A program made the translations under genes and the position numbers. Under the pieces are notes generated by a model that saw nothing but the letters and a program-made list of their open reading frames with translations, had not been told where the DNA came from and did no database searches. Positions 18,603-31,400 of a stretch of 64,000 nucleotides of DNA are shown here, piece by piece (position 1 is the first letter of the stretch; every line of letters begins with the position of its first letter). The DNA comes from Agapanthus africanus. Taxonomy: Eukaryota; Streptophyta; Magnoliopsida; Asparagales; Amaryllidaceae. The stretch is from NCBI GenBank assembly GCA_030015575.1, contig CM057351.1, positions 2,624,001 to 2,688,000 on the forward strand. Reading direction: 5' to 3'.

Positions 18603-19862
18603 GTGAAACCCGACGCAAAATCATGCAACATGATCCACGTTAGCGAATTCAGTGAAGGGTCGAATGATGACGGTGAGCTAGCCGAGCCAGGAGAAGCTCC
18701 TCGAGAGCTCGAAGATGGCGAACAGGCAATGTTCGACGAGGTAACCGAGATTGATTTGGGGACGCCCGATTATCCGAGGCCGACCTACATCAGCTCGCTC
18801 TTGTCAGAGAAAATGAAAGAGCAGATAAACACCTTGCAGCGTGAGTTCGTCGACTGCTTCGCGTGGACATACAAAGAAATGCCTGGCCTCTCCCCCGAAG
18901 TGGTCGTGCATAAGCTGGCTATTTCTCTGGATGCCAATCTATTCAAACAAGCTCCTCGAAGAATGAGAAGGGAGTTGGAGGAAAATGTCATTGAGTAAAC
19001 CAAAAAACTCATCGATACTGACTTCATCAGAGAAGAGAAATGCGCAGACTGGATCGCATGCATCGTCCCAGTAAAGAAGAAAAATGGGCAGATCCGGATT
19101 TGTGTCGATTTCAGGAACCTTAATAAAGTGTGCCCTAAAAATGATTTCCCGCTTCCAATCATGGAAATGATGGTCGATGACACCTCAAATTACGAGTTGT
19201 TCACTTTCATGGATGGTTCTTCTGGATACAATCAGATAAAAATGTCGCCTGAGGACGAGAGACAAACAGCATTTTGAACCCCGATAGGCATATACTGTTA
19301 CAAAGTGATGCCGTTTGGACTGAAAAACGCAGGTGCCACATATCAAAGGGCAATGACCAAGATCTTTGACGACTTAATCTATAAAGTCGTCGAATGTTAT
19401 GTTGATGATTTGGTCGTCAAGACTAAAACCAAGGCCAATCACATCCAAGATCTCCGAACTGTATTCACCAGACTGAGAAAGTACAATTTGAAGATGAATC
19501 CTCTAAAGTGCGCCTTCGGCGTATCATTGAGGAAATTCTTAGGCTTCATAGTCCGGCACCGAGGGATCGAGATCGACCCGTCGAAGATAAAAGCGATCGT
19601 GGAGATACCTCCTCCAAAGAATCTGACGCGACTAAGATCCTTCCAAGGCAGGCTCGCATACATAAGAAGGTTCATCTCAAACCTATCAAGAAGATGTAGA
19701 CCTTTTTCAATGCTCATGAAGAAGGGAGCCCTTTTTGTCTGGGATGCCGAATGTCAAGAAGCATTCGACAGCATCAGGCAGTACCTATTACACCCCCAAG
19801 TGCTTGCTGCCCCCATTTCAAATAGACCGATGATCCTCTACACCACCGCGCTGGACGAATCG
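18603..19862 (+). pseudogene. Tat2 reverse transcriptase (broken, truncated)
   Basis: Linker and RT of a Tat element. 18603-18998 has FAWTYKEMPGLSPEVVVHKLA without the 1-nt deletion seen in Tat1. RT motifs FMDGSSGYNQIKM (near 19210), MPFGLKNAGATYQR (19308) and YVDDLVV (near 19400) are present. Stops: TAA at 18996-18998 and TGA near 19275 (Arg codon in Tat1). The gene ends in the first RNase H (ALDES), where the copia1 LTR begins. Confidence 0.88.
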
Positions 19863-21363
19863 TATTAGTGATATATGCCCTAGAGGCTATTATTATATCA
19901 TACTGGATTGTATATTACTTAATGGAAGCTCGGGATATATACGGATATAGTAACAGTCATGCTCGAAATGGTAGTATGCTACCTGGTTTGTTTCTACCTC
20001 AATATGTGCATGTGTTTCTTTTAGCATATTGTTTATACATATTGGTAGAGCCCTTAGAATCTTTGCTTGATTATCAGCGTTGTGATGGCAGTCAAACTAG
20101 TGGGGGCTGGGTAATCTATAAGCACATCCTATACAGATCCCTAGTTGTAGGATTATCGAGACGGGGCATCGATACTCCACAGTAGACTAGTGTATACGCT
20201 TCTCATCCCAGCATAGGAGATGGTCTGTCCCACAGCCATTAGTACGTTGTACTGGAGATAGTATGCAGGTGCTCATTAGGTTATGAGTACACTGGACCGG
20301 ACTCGTCAGGAACTATTGGTGGGTATTATACCTATCATTGGGTAGCAGTTCCCAGGTGACATGAGTACAACTTAGTCTGTCGACTTGACACTGCTACTTT
20401 GCCTCGAGTGTATTCCCACTGTACTTTGATTACTACCCTACCACAGCTCAAAGGAGTCATGCAAACAGGTAGTAGTTGGGTGCAGTCCTGAAGCGCTTGG
20501 AGGCAGTGGCGGTTAGATAGGATTCGTCTCTCCCGGTATTGGGGTTGATATCGTGCTGTGTTCGGAAGGCCATTACACAAAGTCCTTGGTCAAGGCAAGC
20601 GAAATTTACTGGTAGGTACTCCAGTAGTTTCTCAGGATGTTTTGGGCTATACTCCGACACGACTTATTGCGCTATTAGGGGTCTGACGATTACCGCCCCC
20701 TAGGCCCGATATGCGATACTCTTAGACGAACAGACCGGACTGTACGGAGATTGCCACATACAGGCTCAATAGGTGTTCGGATGAGTTAGCTCATCGGCCT
20801 TCTTAATGACACATACCTGGGTAGCCATTACGTGCAGCTAGTACCGCTTGCGGCTTGTGGTTAAACCCACTGCCAGCGTAGTGTCGAGTCTTTAGATTCC
20901 TACATAGAGGGTTTTCCTGCACCAGGCAAAAGGTGTAGAGGCCGTATGGTTTTACGACAGGGCTTCGATAACGTACGTGCACTTGTGCGTATATGAAGAT
21001 CGGGCAGATAATACTAGTGGGCTTTGGTTTAAGCCGGATCCTAATATTATATTGATGGATTTGTTTCGTCTCTTTGTATTCGTGTTCTTCGGAATGCGGA
21101 TTCGAGTATGTATATGCGGATGAGGAGCATTCTCGTAATTTATCGGGAAAGCTTCTAGAAAGGGCACACCTAATTAGGGTTTAATTCTTTTTGGATTAAA
21201 CTAATTAGGTGGAGGAAATGAGGTGTTATCTTGACAAAAGATGAGCATGGCTCTTGGTGACTCATGCCATGACTCATGTTGTGATCATTACACACCAAAG
21301 ATATTTTATCAAGCCATGCTAGATATATATCTAACATGCTTGATATTTATCTAAGGGTGTTTA
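19863..21363 (+). repeat. Copia1: partial Angela/BARE-like copia LTR
   Basis: Starts TATTAGTGATATATGCCCTAG, matching the copia3 LTR start (TGTTAGTGTATATGCCCTAG) with TG changed to TA. 1501 of about 1950 bases are present before copia2 interrupts it at 21364. It runs through the same landmarks as the other LTRs. The flank AATCG (19858-19862) is the expected target duplication, but its partner is outside the window. Whether this is a solo LTR or a full element cannot be seen. Confidence 0.85.
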
Positions 21364-21775
21364 TGTTAGTGTGATATGCCCTAGAGGCCATTATTGTATA
21401 GTACTAGTTTTTATATTATATTTTGAAAGCTTGGGATATATACACAGATTTATAACAGTCTTGCTCGATATAGTAGTATGCTACTTGGTTTGTATCTGTC
21501 TTAATATGTGTATATGTTTCTTTTAACGTATCGCTAAAACATATTGATAGAGCCCTTAGGATCTTTACTTAACTACCAGCGTTGTGATGGTAGTCAAACT
21601 TGTGGGGGCTGGGTAGTCTGCAAGCGCATCCTTACACAGGTCCCTAGTCATAGGATTATCGAGACAGCGCATCGATACTCCAGAGTAGACTAGTGTATAC
21701 GCTTCTGCTCTCAGGAGGGGACATGGTATGTCCTACAGCCATCAGTACGTCGTACTGGAGATAGTATGCAGGTGC
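21364..21775 (+). repeat. Copia2 5' LTR, first piece
   Basis: Starts TGTTAGTGTGATATGCCCTA. Ends with the target site GGTGC of the LARD. Confidence 0.85.
21771..21775 (+). repeat. Target site duplication of the LARD (left)
   Basis: GGTGC, directly before TGTAACA. The identical right copy is at 32520-32524. Confidence 0.93.
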
Positions 21776-24700
21776 TGTAACATTTTGGAAAATTTAGAAT
21801 ATTTAATTATAAAATTTTATTATAAAAATAATAAAATTGATAAGTTTACAAAAATGATATCGCCTATGAAATGAGATATCGGAATCATATCCGAAAAATG
21901 TAATTATGTTGATAATTATGAATAAGTGGGAGATATCAAGAAAATGATATTTTAATTATTTTATCGTGACATCTTATTTGTTATTGAACTAATGATAATT
22001 AAGTGATAGATTTATCATTTATATCTTTTATGTTATATGAAATTGATTTATGTTATGAAGGTTTTTAATTATTGTTATAATTTATCATGGTAGGCATATA
22101 ACATTCTATGCAAACCATCACACAAAACACCTCATTTGACTCTTATTCATAACCAAACACCTCCTCCTTATTGGCTTTCCACCTCCTCTTTCATAACTTA
22201 CCACCTCTTCCTTGCATGAATCACCCATGCTTCATCAAAAGACACCACCTCATTTCTCATCACACCACCTCATGCTTTCTCTACAAACTCCTCACCCTAT
22301 TTACACATTTTAATTATAGGAATTCAGTAGCTTTTTCAACTGAAACCATACCCTTTCAGCTACAAACCAATAAAATTCTCTAAGTGTTCATACCTTGGAG
22401 AGAGAGCAATGGCTTCCTTCATCAAATGTACCTTTCATCCAACACATTACCATAGAACCCTTAGAGGATTCCATCATAGGATTCTGGAGCTGGTGTTCCC
22501 TTGTGAATCATTCAAATAGGTATAAGTCTAACCCTACAGTTCTTAGTTCAGTACTTTTTTATTTTAGAAATCGGATATCGTTTTTTTGACAAGTCTAACC
22601 TCTGTTTGAATCTGCTATAGTTTAGATGAAAATCAACATAATCAAACAGTGCCATAATCTTATAGACTGGACCTAGAATAACACATAGGAAGATGGACCC
22701 ATCCCCTCGGAAATTGGCCGGCGACCAATAAGGAAATTCTGACCTCGACGGATTGATAAGGGAATTGAGTGTTGGGAATTTTAGGGTAGTTCCATATATC
22801 TATATTAGGATGTTTGGTATTGTTAAAATATGTTAATTTTTCAGTAGGATAAATCTGGGGGCTAATATCAGTTTTGGAGTAAAAGTATATTATACGACAT
22901 GTAGCTTGTTTAGTGTTTGTGATATCTTGCTCCCTGTAAGTGAATCTAGAGCTACTAGGTATAATCACTATAAAATCCAGCAAGATCAAAAGTTTACTGA
23001 GAGTACTAGGAAATACCACTTGAAACCAGAGCCCCAAACTCACCACAAAATCCGGCGACTCACCTTAAAATTCAGGCGACGCCGGCCATCCCTTGGCTTT
23101 TGGTGTTGATTTTCCTTCTGTAGATTTGAGTTGGTATTTTATAAGTTTTTGTATTGTTTGTGTTGTTTAAATATTTATACAATAAAATCTGGAAACGTTT
23201 TAGAAATGGGTTATCAAATTTCAGATATTTACGATACGGAGTTTTCGTATTTTGAGGTTGCTGCTGAACCGTTGACGTTTATACGTTAACGACAAAATTA
23301 TATTGACGTTTTTGGGCTAAGTGTGTTGTAGGTTCTAACCTACGGGCGTATGGCTTATTGTTTTGGTTTTCGATATGATATTTACTTCTATGCGATTTAA
23401 ATACGAATATAGGTATGATTCGAGGATTCCGAGACGGAGTTGGCGAGGTAGCAGCGTGGATTCAACGAGCTTCTAAGTTGGTGAGTAGATTTATATCTAC
23501 TGGGGAAGTCGGGTGGATGGCGTATAGCACCCCCGCAACCTTATAACTATTATTTAATATCTGTTTAACATTAGCGGTTCGTCAAAGCATTGACTTGGTA
23601 TTTCATTTTATATACCCACCATTTGCGTAAAGTTTCACATGTAGTTTTAAATGAGATATACGTGATATTTGATCCGTATGATATAGGTGTGATTTGATGA
23701 GTTTGTACGAGGGATTATGCCGTACTTAAGATGATGTGGATATAGCGATATGATGAGTTATAATACAAGGATTTATACGTATCGTAAATGATGAACTTTG
23801 TATGCCGAATAACGGCCAATTTATTCTTGACTCGTAGAGATAGATTATGTTCTGTTTTAGGATATAATACTGGTATGAGCTATATTATTTTAAAACCCCG
23901 GTTCGTTGTCTTTTAAATAAACCACCAGAATGCGTGCCAATTTCTAGAACAAATATCTCTTTTAAAACTTAGGCAGCTTCCTTATTTTAAACTTAACGTT
24001 CCGATCATTTCTAAAGATAATTGTATAGCTCATAACAAGTAATTACAATAAGTACGTTTAGATTCCTTATAGGGTTGTATTATGTATTCTATATTATATG
24101 TTTCCGCGTTACGCATACTCTGGTAGAACACTGCACAAATACCATGAGTACTATGCTGCACAAGCACTTAACTATATGTTACACTACACCTCATTGGTAT
24201 TGCCATGTCACTGTAGAATCGTTCTGTTATATATGTGTTAATATGTAGATTGTTACACCGTAGAACACTTGCACAAATACTAATGATTTCCATGTTGCAC
24301 GAGCACAGACGCGTATGCTACACTACACATCATTAGTAGTGTCATGACACATTAAAATTGAATTCATTATGTTATGTGATATGATTACGTAGTCTTTTCC
24401 TATTCATGTGGTAGTACTATGGATGATGTATTTGAATTCTTGAGATTTCTGAGTATTTTACTTCTGATGATATATATATCGGTGGTATGGGATACTTTTA
24501 TATATATACACATACAGTATATCATCAATACAATCTATGCAAGTTTCTTATTCCTCACTTGATATTTTTATATGATGAATAAGCGTCCACCATGAGGTTT
24601 GTGTTTTCTGATTTTAATATCCAGACCGAGTCTGTGGGTATACGGTTACGGATTTACAGTTTTATCCAGACTGAGTCGGTGGGAAAACAGTTGGATACAT

Positions 24701-25878
24701 GGTAGACCCGGTCGAGACCGAGGGGCATGATAGCCATATTATAGGCAGGGAGCCTAACGAGGTGACTCGATTCCGGAGATAAAATGAACATGGTATATAT
24801 CCAGGGGATACTGACCGGGGTTCGACTTGGTACGACAGATATCCAGGGGATACTGATCGTAGCCAGGATATCGGGTGGCGATCATCTGTTGAGATGGTGT
24901 CGACGGTATCTGTATTTACGTGTCGATGCTGGACACGGGAGATTTCGGATTTCGATGTCCATGTTGGACATCTATATGTATATTGATGTGATCATTATCA
25001 TGAGGTACACAGTTAGATATGTATTTATTGGATTCCTCCAGGACTGATCCGGAAGACAGTACCTGCATATATTTATACAGACATTCATAGACAAAAAGGG
25101 AATTCCAATTGGGATAATAGATTCATGATTTTGATTCATATGACATTGAGATATTATACATGTGATTGCATGATATCTAGTGTTGTACTTTGCATATCAT
25201 ATAGTATATCGATACAGATTATGATAGTACTATACTTATGACCTAGGTATCGTCATGCATTTCGATTTCTACTTTTAGATGCACTTTTATTCACTGAGTT
25301 GGCAACTCATCCCCGTTGTGCCACAGTTTCTTGCAGGTTTTACCACTTGGATTGTCAGCGGCTTGGGCATACATTCTTTTCGGGGATTGATTGGTGAGTG
25401 AGTTATTATTATATCATACTCACTCTTGATTATACATTTATTCTTGTATCTAGTGTAAACTCCATCAATTTAGAAATGATACACTATGGACTTAGAATTG
25501 AGACTTAGAGTTTATAGGTGGTGATGTCACACTCTTTAGAGTCGACATCTGTTATAAATTTGTTTGGCTATTCCGTCTTTTAGACGTGAAAGCTAGCTTC
25601 CGTTGGGATGCTATTTTATTTTGTTGTATCGGGTTTTTATAAAAATACAAAGGAGGTGATGGCAAGTCTTCAAAACATCATAAAGGATTTTCAACATACT
25701 TAGTTAAATTTAGATATTATTTTAAACGGATATTATCGGCTGATTATTTAAACCTCACCTCCAATATTTTCAAAAAAAAAGGTTTAGATTCCGGGTTTCG
25801 GCTTACTTAAACCACGTCGATGTCTTGAGACGACACGTGATTTAAGTGCCGGTCACGTGCCACATTTGGGTCGTGAAA
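21776..25878 (+). repeat. LARD 5' LTR (4.1 kb)
   Basis: Starts TGTAACATTTTGGAAAATTT and ends GTGAAA (GTGACA in the other copy). No coding sequence seen. It contains a 137-bp duplicated hairpin unit (24123-24350). Confidence 0.9.
24123..24350 (+). repeat. 137-bp duplicated hairpin unit in the LARD LTR
   Basis: GTAGAACAC starts copies at 24123 and 24260. Each copy contains an inverted repeat: CCAATGAG/CTCATTGG in copy one (one base lost here, intact in the 3' LTR at 30781-30838) and CTAATGAT/ATCATTAG in copy two (near 24280 and 24329). Confidence 0.8.
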
Positions 25879-25882
25879 AAGT

Positions 25883-25894
25883 TGGTATCAGAGC
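25883..25894 (+). promoter_or_regulatory. LARD primer-binding site
   Basis: TGGTATCAGAGC, complementary to the 3' end of plant initiator Met-tRNA, 4 nt after the LTR. Confidence 0.92.
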
Positions 25895-28400
25895 GTTTGG
25901 TTTAACCTTTGTTCGAGTCTAGGTTGACTGTATGGAGTCTGGGAATACATTTTTTTACCTAGGCTTGACCTTATAGGACTTAGACTTGACTTTGGGGGTC
26001 TTATACCCGAACTTTCGTTTTATAGGATGACCATTGTTGATGGAGTAGGTACTAAGTAGAGTGACGTACCGTACATATGTTCCGCGGCATATTTTACGAT
26101 ATGATACTTCACCTAAGTTACCTTAGGATTTATATCTTGAGATCTTCCTTCTATTCTTTCCGTTGATCTATCTTCGTCAGTGCATGATTGATTGTTTCGA
26201 TCACCATGGTTATGAGGGTCGAGAGGGCTGCTGTTAGAGATGCGGTCAGAGCAGACTTGTCTGTGACAAGGACTGACCGAGGTGAATTTTCGATGATATA
26301 GATACACGTCGTTTATTCGTAATTGATCGAGTTCTAATAATAGAGCGAGTTTTCTCGGGATCCGCACAAGATGGCGGAGTTATTGCTAGAAATCTGTCGG
26401 ATGTGAGACGTAATGTTTTCCCTCTCTGAAGACCATGGTGTTGTGTACTATCTAGGCAGCGGTACCAATCCTTATTGAGATTATAGAGAAGTTTCTTCTA
26501 AAGTTCGTAAAGTTAAAGAGTTGACGATGTTACAAGTATAGATGGATCCGCAGGATTCATAGCCGTTCAGGTGTGGAATGGATAGGAATTTTATTCCATT
26601 ATGACGCTTCGATACGAGATCGGCGAAATTGATGTACTTCTTTCGATGGAGTTGTTAGACCAGATGCAAGTAGTTCAAGAAAGAGATCGTACAGAAAGTT
26701 TTCCTCCGACAAATTGGGACGAGTCTTCGAAGGTGAGATTAGCCATATTTTTCTACAGAGTATCAGAAGAGGCGGATTCGTGTTTCCGAGTTTGAAAGAC
26801 TCCGAGTGGGTCATAACCAAGTATGATTTGCAATTCGCGTGACTATGCAGATATGCTCCTTAAGTGATTGATACAGTAAATTTATGGAACAGTAGAATGG
26901 TGCGAAGATTAAAGGGCAGTTGTTCGACACAGTAGATGTTGAAGATTGATGACGCGTGCAACTACACTTTAGGAGGAGATCAAAAAGGAATGACAATGGT
27001 TACGAAAGGGAAAGCAGGTCAAGAAATGAGTACTAGTTCTGGGCAGGCTGGATAAATGAGGTTAGCAGAAGGCGGGATGGATTCTCTTCCAGGAAATTAT
27101 AATAAGTAAGATTGGACTGGGATTCGTTGTTAGCACACAAGTAGAGGACAAGAGATTCTGTTATCAACCTATTGCGTTACAAGAGACGAGACTACTGGCC
27201 AAGAAGATGTGATGGGATGTATCCGCAATAGGATGAATGGTGTCGTTACTTCTCACTGGACAATTGCATAAATAAGCTATGGTATTAGAGATCTGCAAGA
27301 AGAACCAGAATTCAGAGACAAACAACGTTAAAACGTGGCAGACTGCAAGTAGTAGTCCTTGCTATGCCAATTCCGGTGGTATAAACACCTTCCGACATTG
27401 AAGAAAGTAAGCTTCGATGTCCTTTGAATTCGATTTACGTTTTTATAGTCTAAAACATTCATTTTTAAACTTTGGAGAAAGGACAACTCGACGTCCGCGA
27501 TTTGATATATTTATTTTGAGGAATTGAGGATTTAATTATGTTTTGTGCACACCAGGTGCACTTGTTGAGATTTTAGTGCGAGGTGACTGCACTCGATTGG
27601 AGTATTGTGTACACCGGATGCACTATACTGATTTTCTGTGCACATCAGATGCACATGGTTAGGAATTTATACATATATTCTAGGTATGCTTGAGTATATT
27701 TCGTGCACACCAGTTGCACGTTTTGATTTTGTGCACTCTAATGCACTTGATTTTTGTTTTGTGCACTCCGATGCACTTGAGATATAATAGTGCACCCTGA
27801 TGCACTTAGATTTGATTTTTATGCAACCGATACACTTGGTATTATTTTTTATACTTTTAATTCCATGCAAAATGGGTGCAGTGGATATCGTTTCGTGCAC
27901 GCCTGTTGCACTTATCGCTGTTTTGTTTTAATGCGCACCGTGAAGTGTGGTTTGAGACTTACGTGCAAACCCATTGGGGTTGATTTTGTTTTCATGTTTT
28001 GCAATTGATAGGGTATGTTACAGTTTTAATTTTTTGTTATATAAAAGAGTTTTTCGCTTGGTCGGGTGCACTGATATTGCACTATGATCATGGCATCGAT
28101 TGTATGTACTTAGGATACACAACGGTTTTCGTATTTGGCAAAAATTTTGTCATAACTGGAGTAATTCTCATAGCAACCGCTAGAGTTACAGTTATGAAAG
28201 AATATATCTTTTGAGTTTTCACGCACACGGTTGCGTTGTGATGCAATTTAGCTCATATGGGACTTTGGAGTTTGGTGATATCGAGCAAATTTCATGTTTT
28301 AAAAATGGACCCCGGGAAATTGTTTTGGAATGAGTTGATTTGATTGGGAAAAATGTTTTAAGAAAGAGATTTAATTTAAATTCGGGGACCAAATTTCTTT
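25895..28400 (+). other. LARD internal region, non-coding
   Basis: About 2.5 kb with no ORF above about 85 codons on either strand and no gag, protease, RT or integrase motif that I can recognise. The right third holds the GTGCA hairpin array (27545-27911). It may carry packaging signals used in trans, which is inference. Confidence 0.75.
27545..27911 (+). repeat. Array of GTGCA...TGCAC hairpins in the LARD core
   Basis: Units include GTGCACACCAGGTGCAC (27545-27561), GTGCACATCAGATGCAC (27638-27654), GTGCACACCAGTTGCAC (27703-27719), GTGCACTCTAATGCAC (27731-27746), GTGCACTCCGATGCAC (27761-27776) and GTGCACCCTGATGCAC (27790-27805). Stems are kept while loops vary. Confidence 0.85.
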
Positions 28401-28413
28401 AAGGGGGAGAGAC
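28401..28413 (+). promoter_or_regulatory. LARD polypurine tract
   Basis: AAGGGGGAGAGAC directly before the 3' LTR start TGTAACA. Confidence 0.9.
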
Positions 28414-31400
28414 TGTAACATTTTGGAAAATTTAGAATATTTAATTATAAAATTTTATTATAAAAATAATAAAATTGATAAGTTTACAAAAATGATATCG
28501 CCTATGAAATGAGATATCGGAATCATATCCGAAAAATGTAATTATGTTGATAATTATGAATAAGTGGGAGATATCAAGAAAATGAAATTTTAATTATTTT
28601 ATCGTGGCATCTTATTTGTCATTGAACTAATGATAATTAAGTGATAGATTTATCATTTATATCTTTTATGTTATATGAAATTGATTTATGTTATGAAGGT
28701 TTTTAATTATTGTTATGATTTATCATGGTTGGAATATAACATTCTATGCAAATCATCACACAAAACACCTCATTTGACTCTTACTCATAACCAAACACCT
28801 CCTCCTTATTGGCTTTCCACCTCCTCTTTCATAACTTGCCACCTCTTCCTTGCATGAATCGCTCATGCTTCATCAAAAGACACCACCTCCTTTCTCATCA
28901 CACCACCTCATGCTTTCTCTACAAACTCCTCACCCTATTTACACATTTTAATTATAGGAATTCAGTAGCTATTTCAACTGAAACCATACCCTTTCAGTTC
29001 CAAACCAATAAAATTCTCTAAGTGTTCATACCTTGGAGAGAGAGCAGTGGCTTCCTTCATCAAATGTACCTTTCATCCAACACATTACCCTAGAACCCTT
29101 AGAGGATTCCATCATAGGATTCTGGAGCTGGTGTTCCCTTGTGAATCATTCAAATAGGTATAAGTCTAACCCTACAGTTCTTAGTTCAGTACTGTTTTAT
29201 TTTAGAAATCGGATATCGTTTTTTTGACAAGTTTAACCTCTGTTTGAATCTGCTATAGTTTAGATGAAAATCAACATAATCAAACAGTGTCATAATCTTA
29301 TAGACTAGACCAAGAATAACATATATGAAGACGGACCCATCCCATCAGAAATTGGCCGGCGACCAATAAGGAAATTCCGACCTCGCCGGATTGATAAGGG
29401 AATTGAGTGTTGGGAATTTTAGGGTAGTTCCATATATCTATATTAGGGTGTTTGGTATTGTTTAAATAAGTTAATTTTTCAGTAGGATAAATCTGGGAGC
29501 TAATATCAGTTTTGAAGTAAAAGTATATTATACGACATGTAGCATGTTTAGTGTTTGTGATATCTTGCTCCCTGTAAGTGAATCTGGAGCCACTAGGTAT
29601 AATCACTAGAAAATCCAGCAAGATCAAAAGTATACTGAGACTACTAGAAAATACCACTTGAAACCAGAGCCCCAAACTCACCACAAAATCCGGCGACTCA
29701 CCTTAAAATTCAGGCGACGCCGGCCATCCCTTGGCTTTTGGTGTTGATTTTCCTTCTGTAGATTTGAGTTGGTATTTTACAAGTTTTTGTATTGTTTGTG
29801 TTGTTTAAATATTTATACAATAAAATCTAGAAACGTTTTAGAAATGGGTTATCAAATTTCAGATATTTACGATACGGAGTTTTCGTATTTTGAGATTGCA
29901 GCTGAACCGTTGACGTTTATACGTTAACGACAGAATTATATTGACGTTTTTGGGCTAAGTGTGCTGTAGGTTCTAACCTACGGGCATTTGGCTTATTGTT
30001 TTGGTTTTCGATATGATATTTACTTCTATGCAATTTAAATACGAATATAGGTACGATTCGAGGATTCCAAGAGAGAGTTGGCGAGGTAGCAGTGTGGATT
30101 CAGCGAGCTTCTAAGTTGGTAAGTAGATTTACATCTACTGGGGAAGTCGGGTGGATGGCGTATAGCACCCCCGCAACCTTATAACTATTATTTAATATCT
30201 GTTTAACATTAGCGGTTCGTCAAAGCATTGACTTGGTATTTCATTTTATATACCCTCCATTTGGATAAAGTTTCACATGTAGTTTTAAATGAGATATACG
30301 TGATATTTGATCCGTATGATATGGGTGTGATTTGATGAGTTTGTACGAGGGATTATGCAGTACTTAAGATGATGTGGATATAGCGATATGATGAGTTATA
30401 ATACAAAGATTTATACGTACCGTAAATGATGAACTTTGTATGCCGAATAACGGCCAATTTATTCTTTGACTCGTAGAGATAGATTATGTTCTGTTTTAGG
30501 ATATAATACTGGTATGAGCTATATTATTTTAAAAACCCCGGTTCGTTGTCTTTTAAATACACTACCAGGATGCGCGCCAATTTCTAAAACAAATATCTCT
30601 TTTAAACCTTAGGCAGCTTCCTTATTTTAAACTTAACGTTTCGATCGTTTCTTAAGATAATGGTATAGCTCATAACAAGTAATTACAATAAGTACGTTTA
30701 GACTTTTTATATGGTTTTATTATGTATTCTATATTATATGTTTCCGCGTTACGCACACTCTGGTAGAACACTGCACAAATACCAATGAGTACTATGCTGC
30801 ACAAGCACTTAACTATATGTTACTCTACACCTCATTGGTATTGCCTTGTCACTGTAGAATCATTCTGTTATATATGTGTTAATATGTAGACTGTTATACT
30901 GTAGAACACTTGCACAAATACTAATGATTTCCATGTTGAACGAGCACAGACGCGTATGCTACACTACACATTATTAGTAGTGCCATGACACATTAGAATT
31001 GAATTCATTATGTTATGTGATATGATTACGTAGTCTTTTCCTATTCACGTGGTAGTACTATGGATGATGTATTTGAATTCTTGAGATTTCTGAGTATTTT
31101 ACTTCTGATGATATATATATCGGTGGTATGGGACACTTTTATATATATACACATACAGTATATCATCAATACAATCTATGCAAGTTTCTTATTCCTCACT
31201 TGATATTTTTATATGAGGAATAAATGTCCACCATGAGGTTTGTGTTTTCTGATTTTAATATCCGGACCAAGTCTATGGGTATACGGTTACAGATTTACTG
31301 TTTTATCCAGACTGAGTCGGTGGGAAAACAGTTGGATACATAGTGGACCCGGTCGAGACCGAGGGGCAGGATAGCCGCATTATAGGCGGGGAGCCTAACG

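Larger units (their letters stand above)
11605..19862 (+). mobile_element. Tat2: decayed Ty3/gypsy Tat-lineage element, 3' part missing
   Basis: Plus strand: LTR region (to 13949), primer site (13955), extra-ORF relic, gag, protease and RT up to the first RNase H, where a copia LTR interrupts it at 19863 (after the codons for ALDES). Protein-level similarity to Tat1 is strong along the whole length. The RNase H, integrase and 3' LTR would lie beyond the nested insertions, outside the window. The left border is uncertain because the LTR start is not recognisable. Confidence 0.88.

Noticed and set aside
22171..23109. ORFs repeated at 28809-29684
   Set aside because: The two LTRs of the LARD explain the repetition. 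There is no recognisable protein.
25883..25894. tRNA gene
   Set aside because: TGGTATCAGAGC and its relatives at 35053, 43795 and 58191 match only a tRNA 3' end. They are primer-binding sites beside LTRs.
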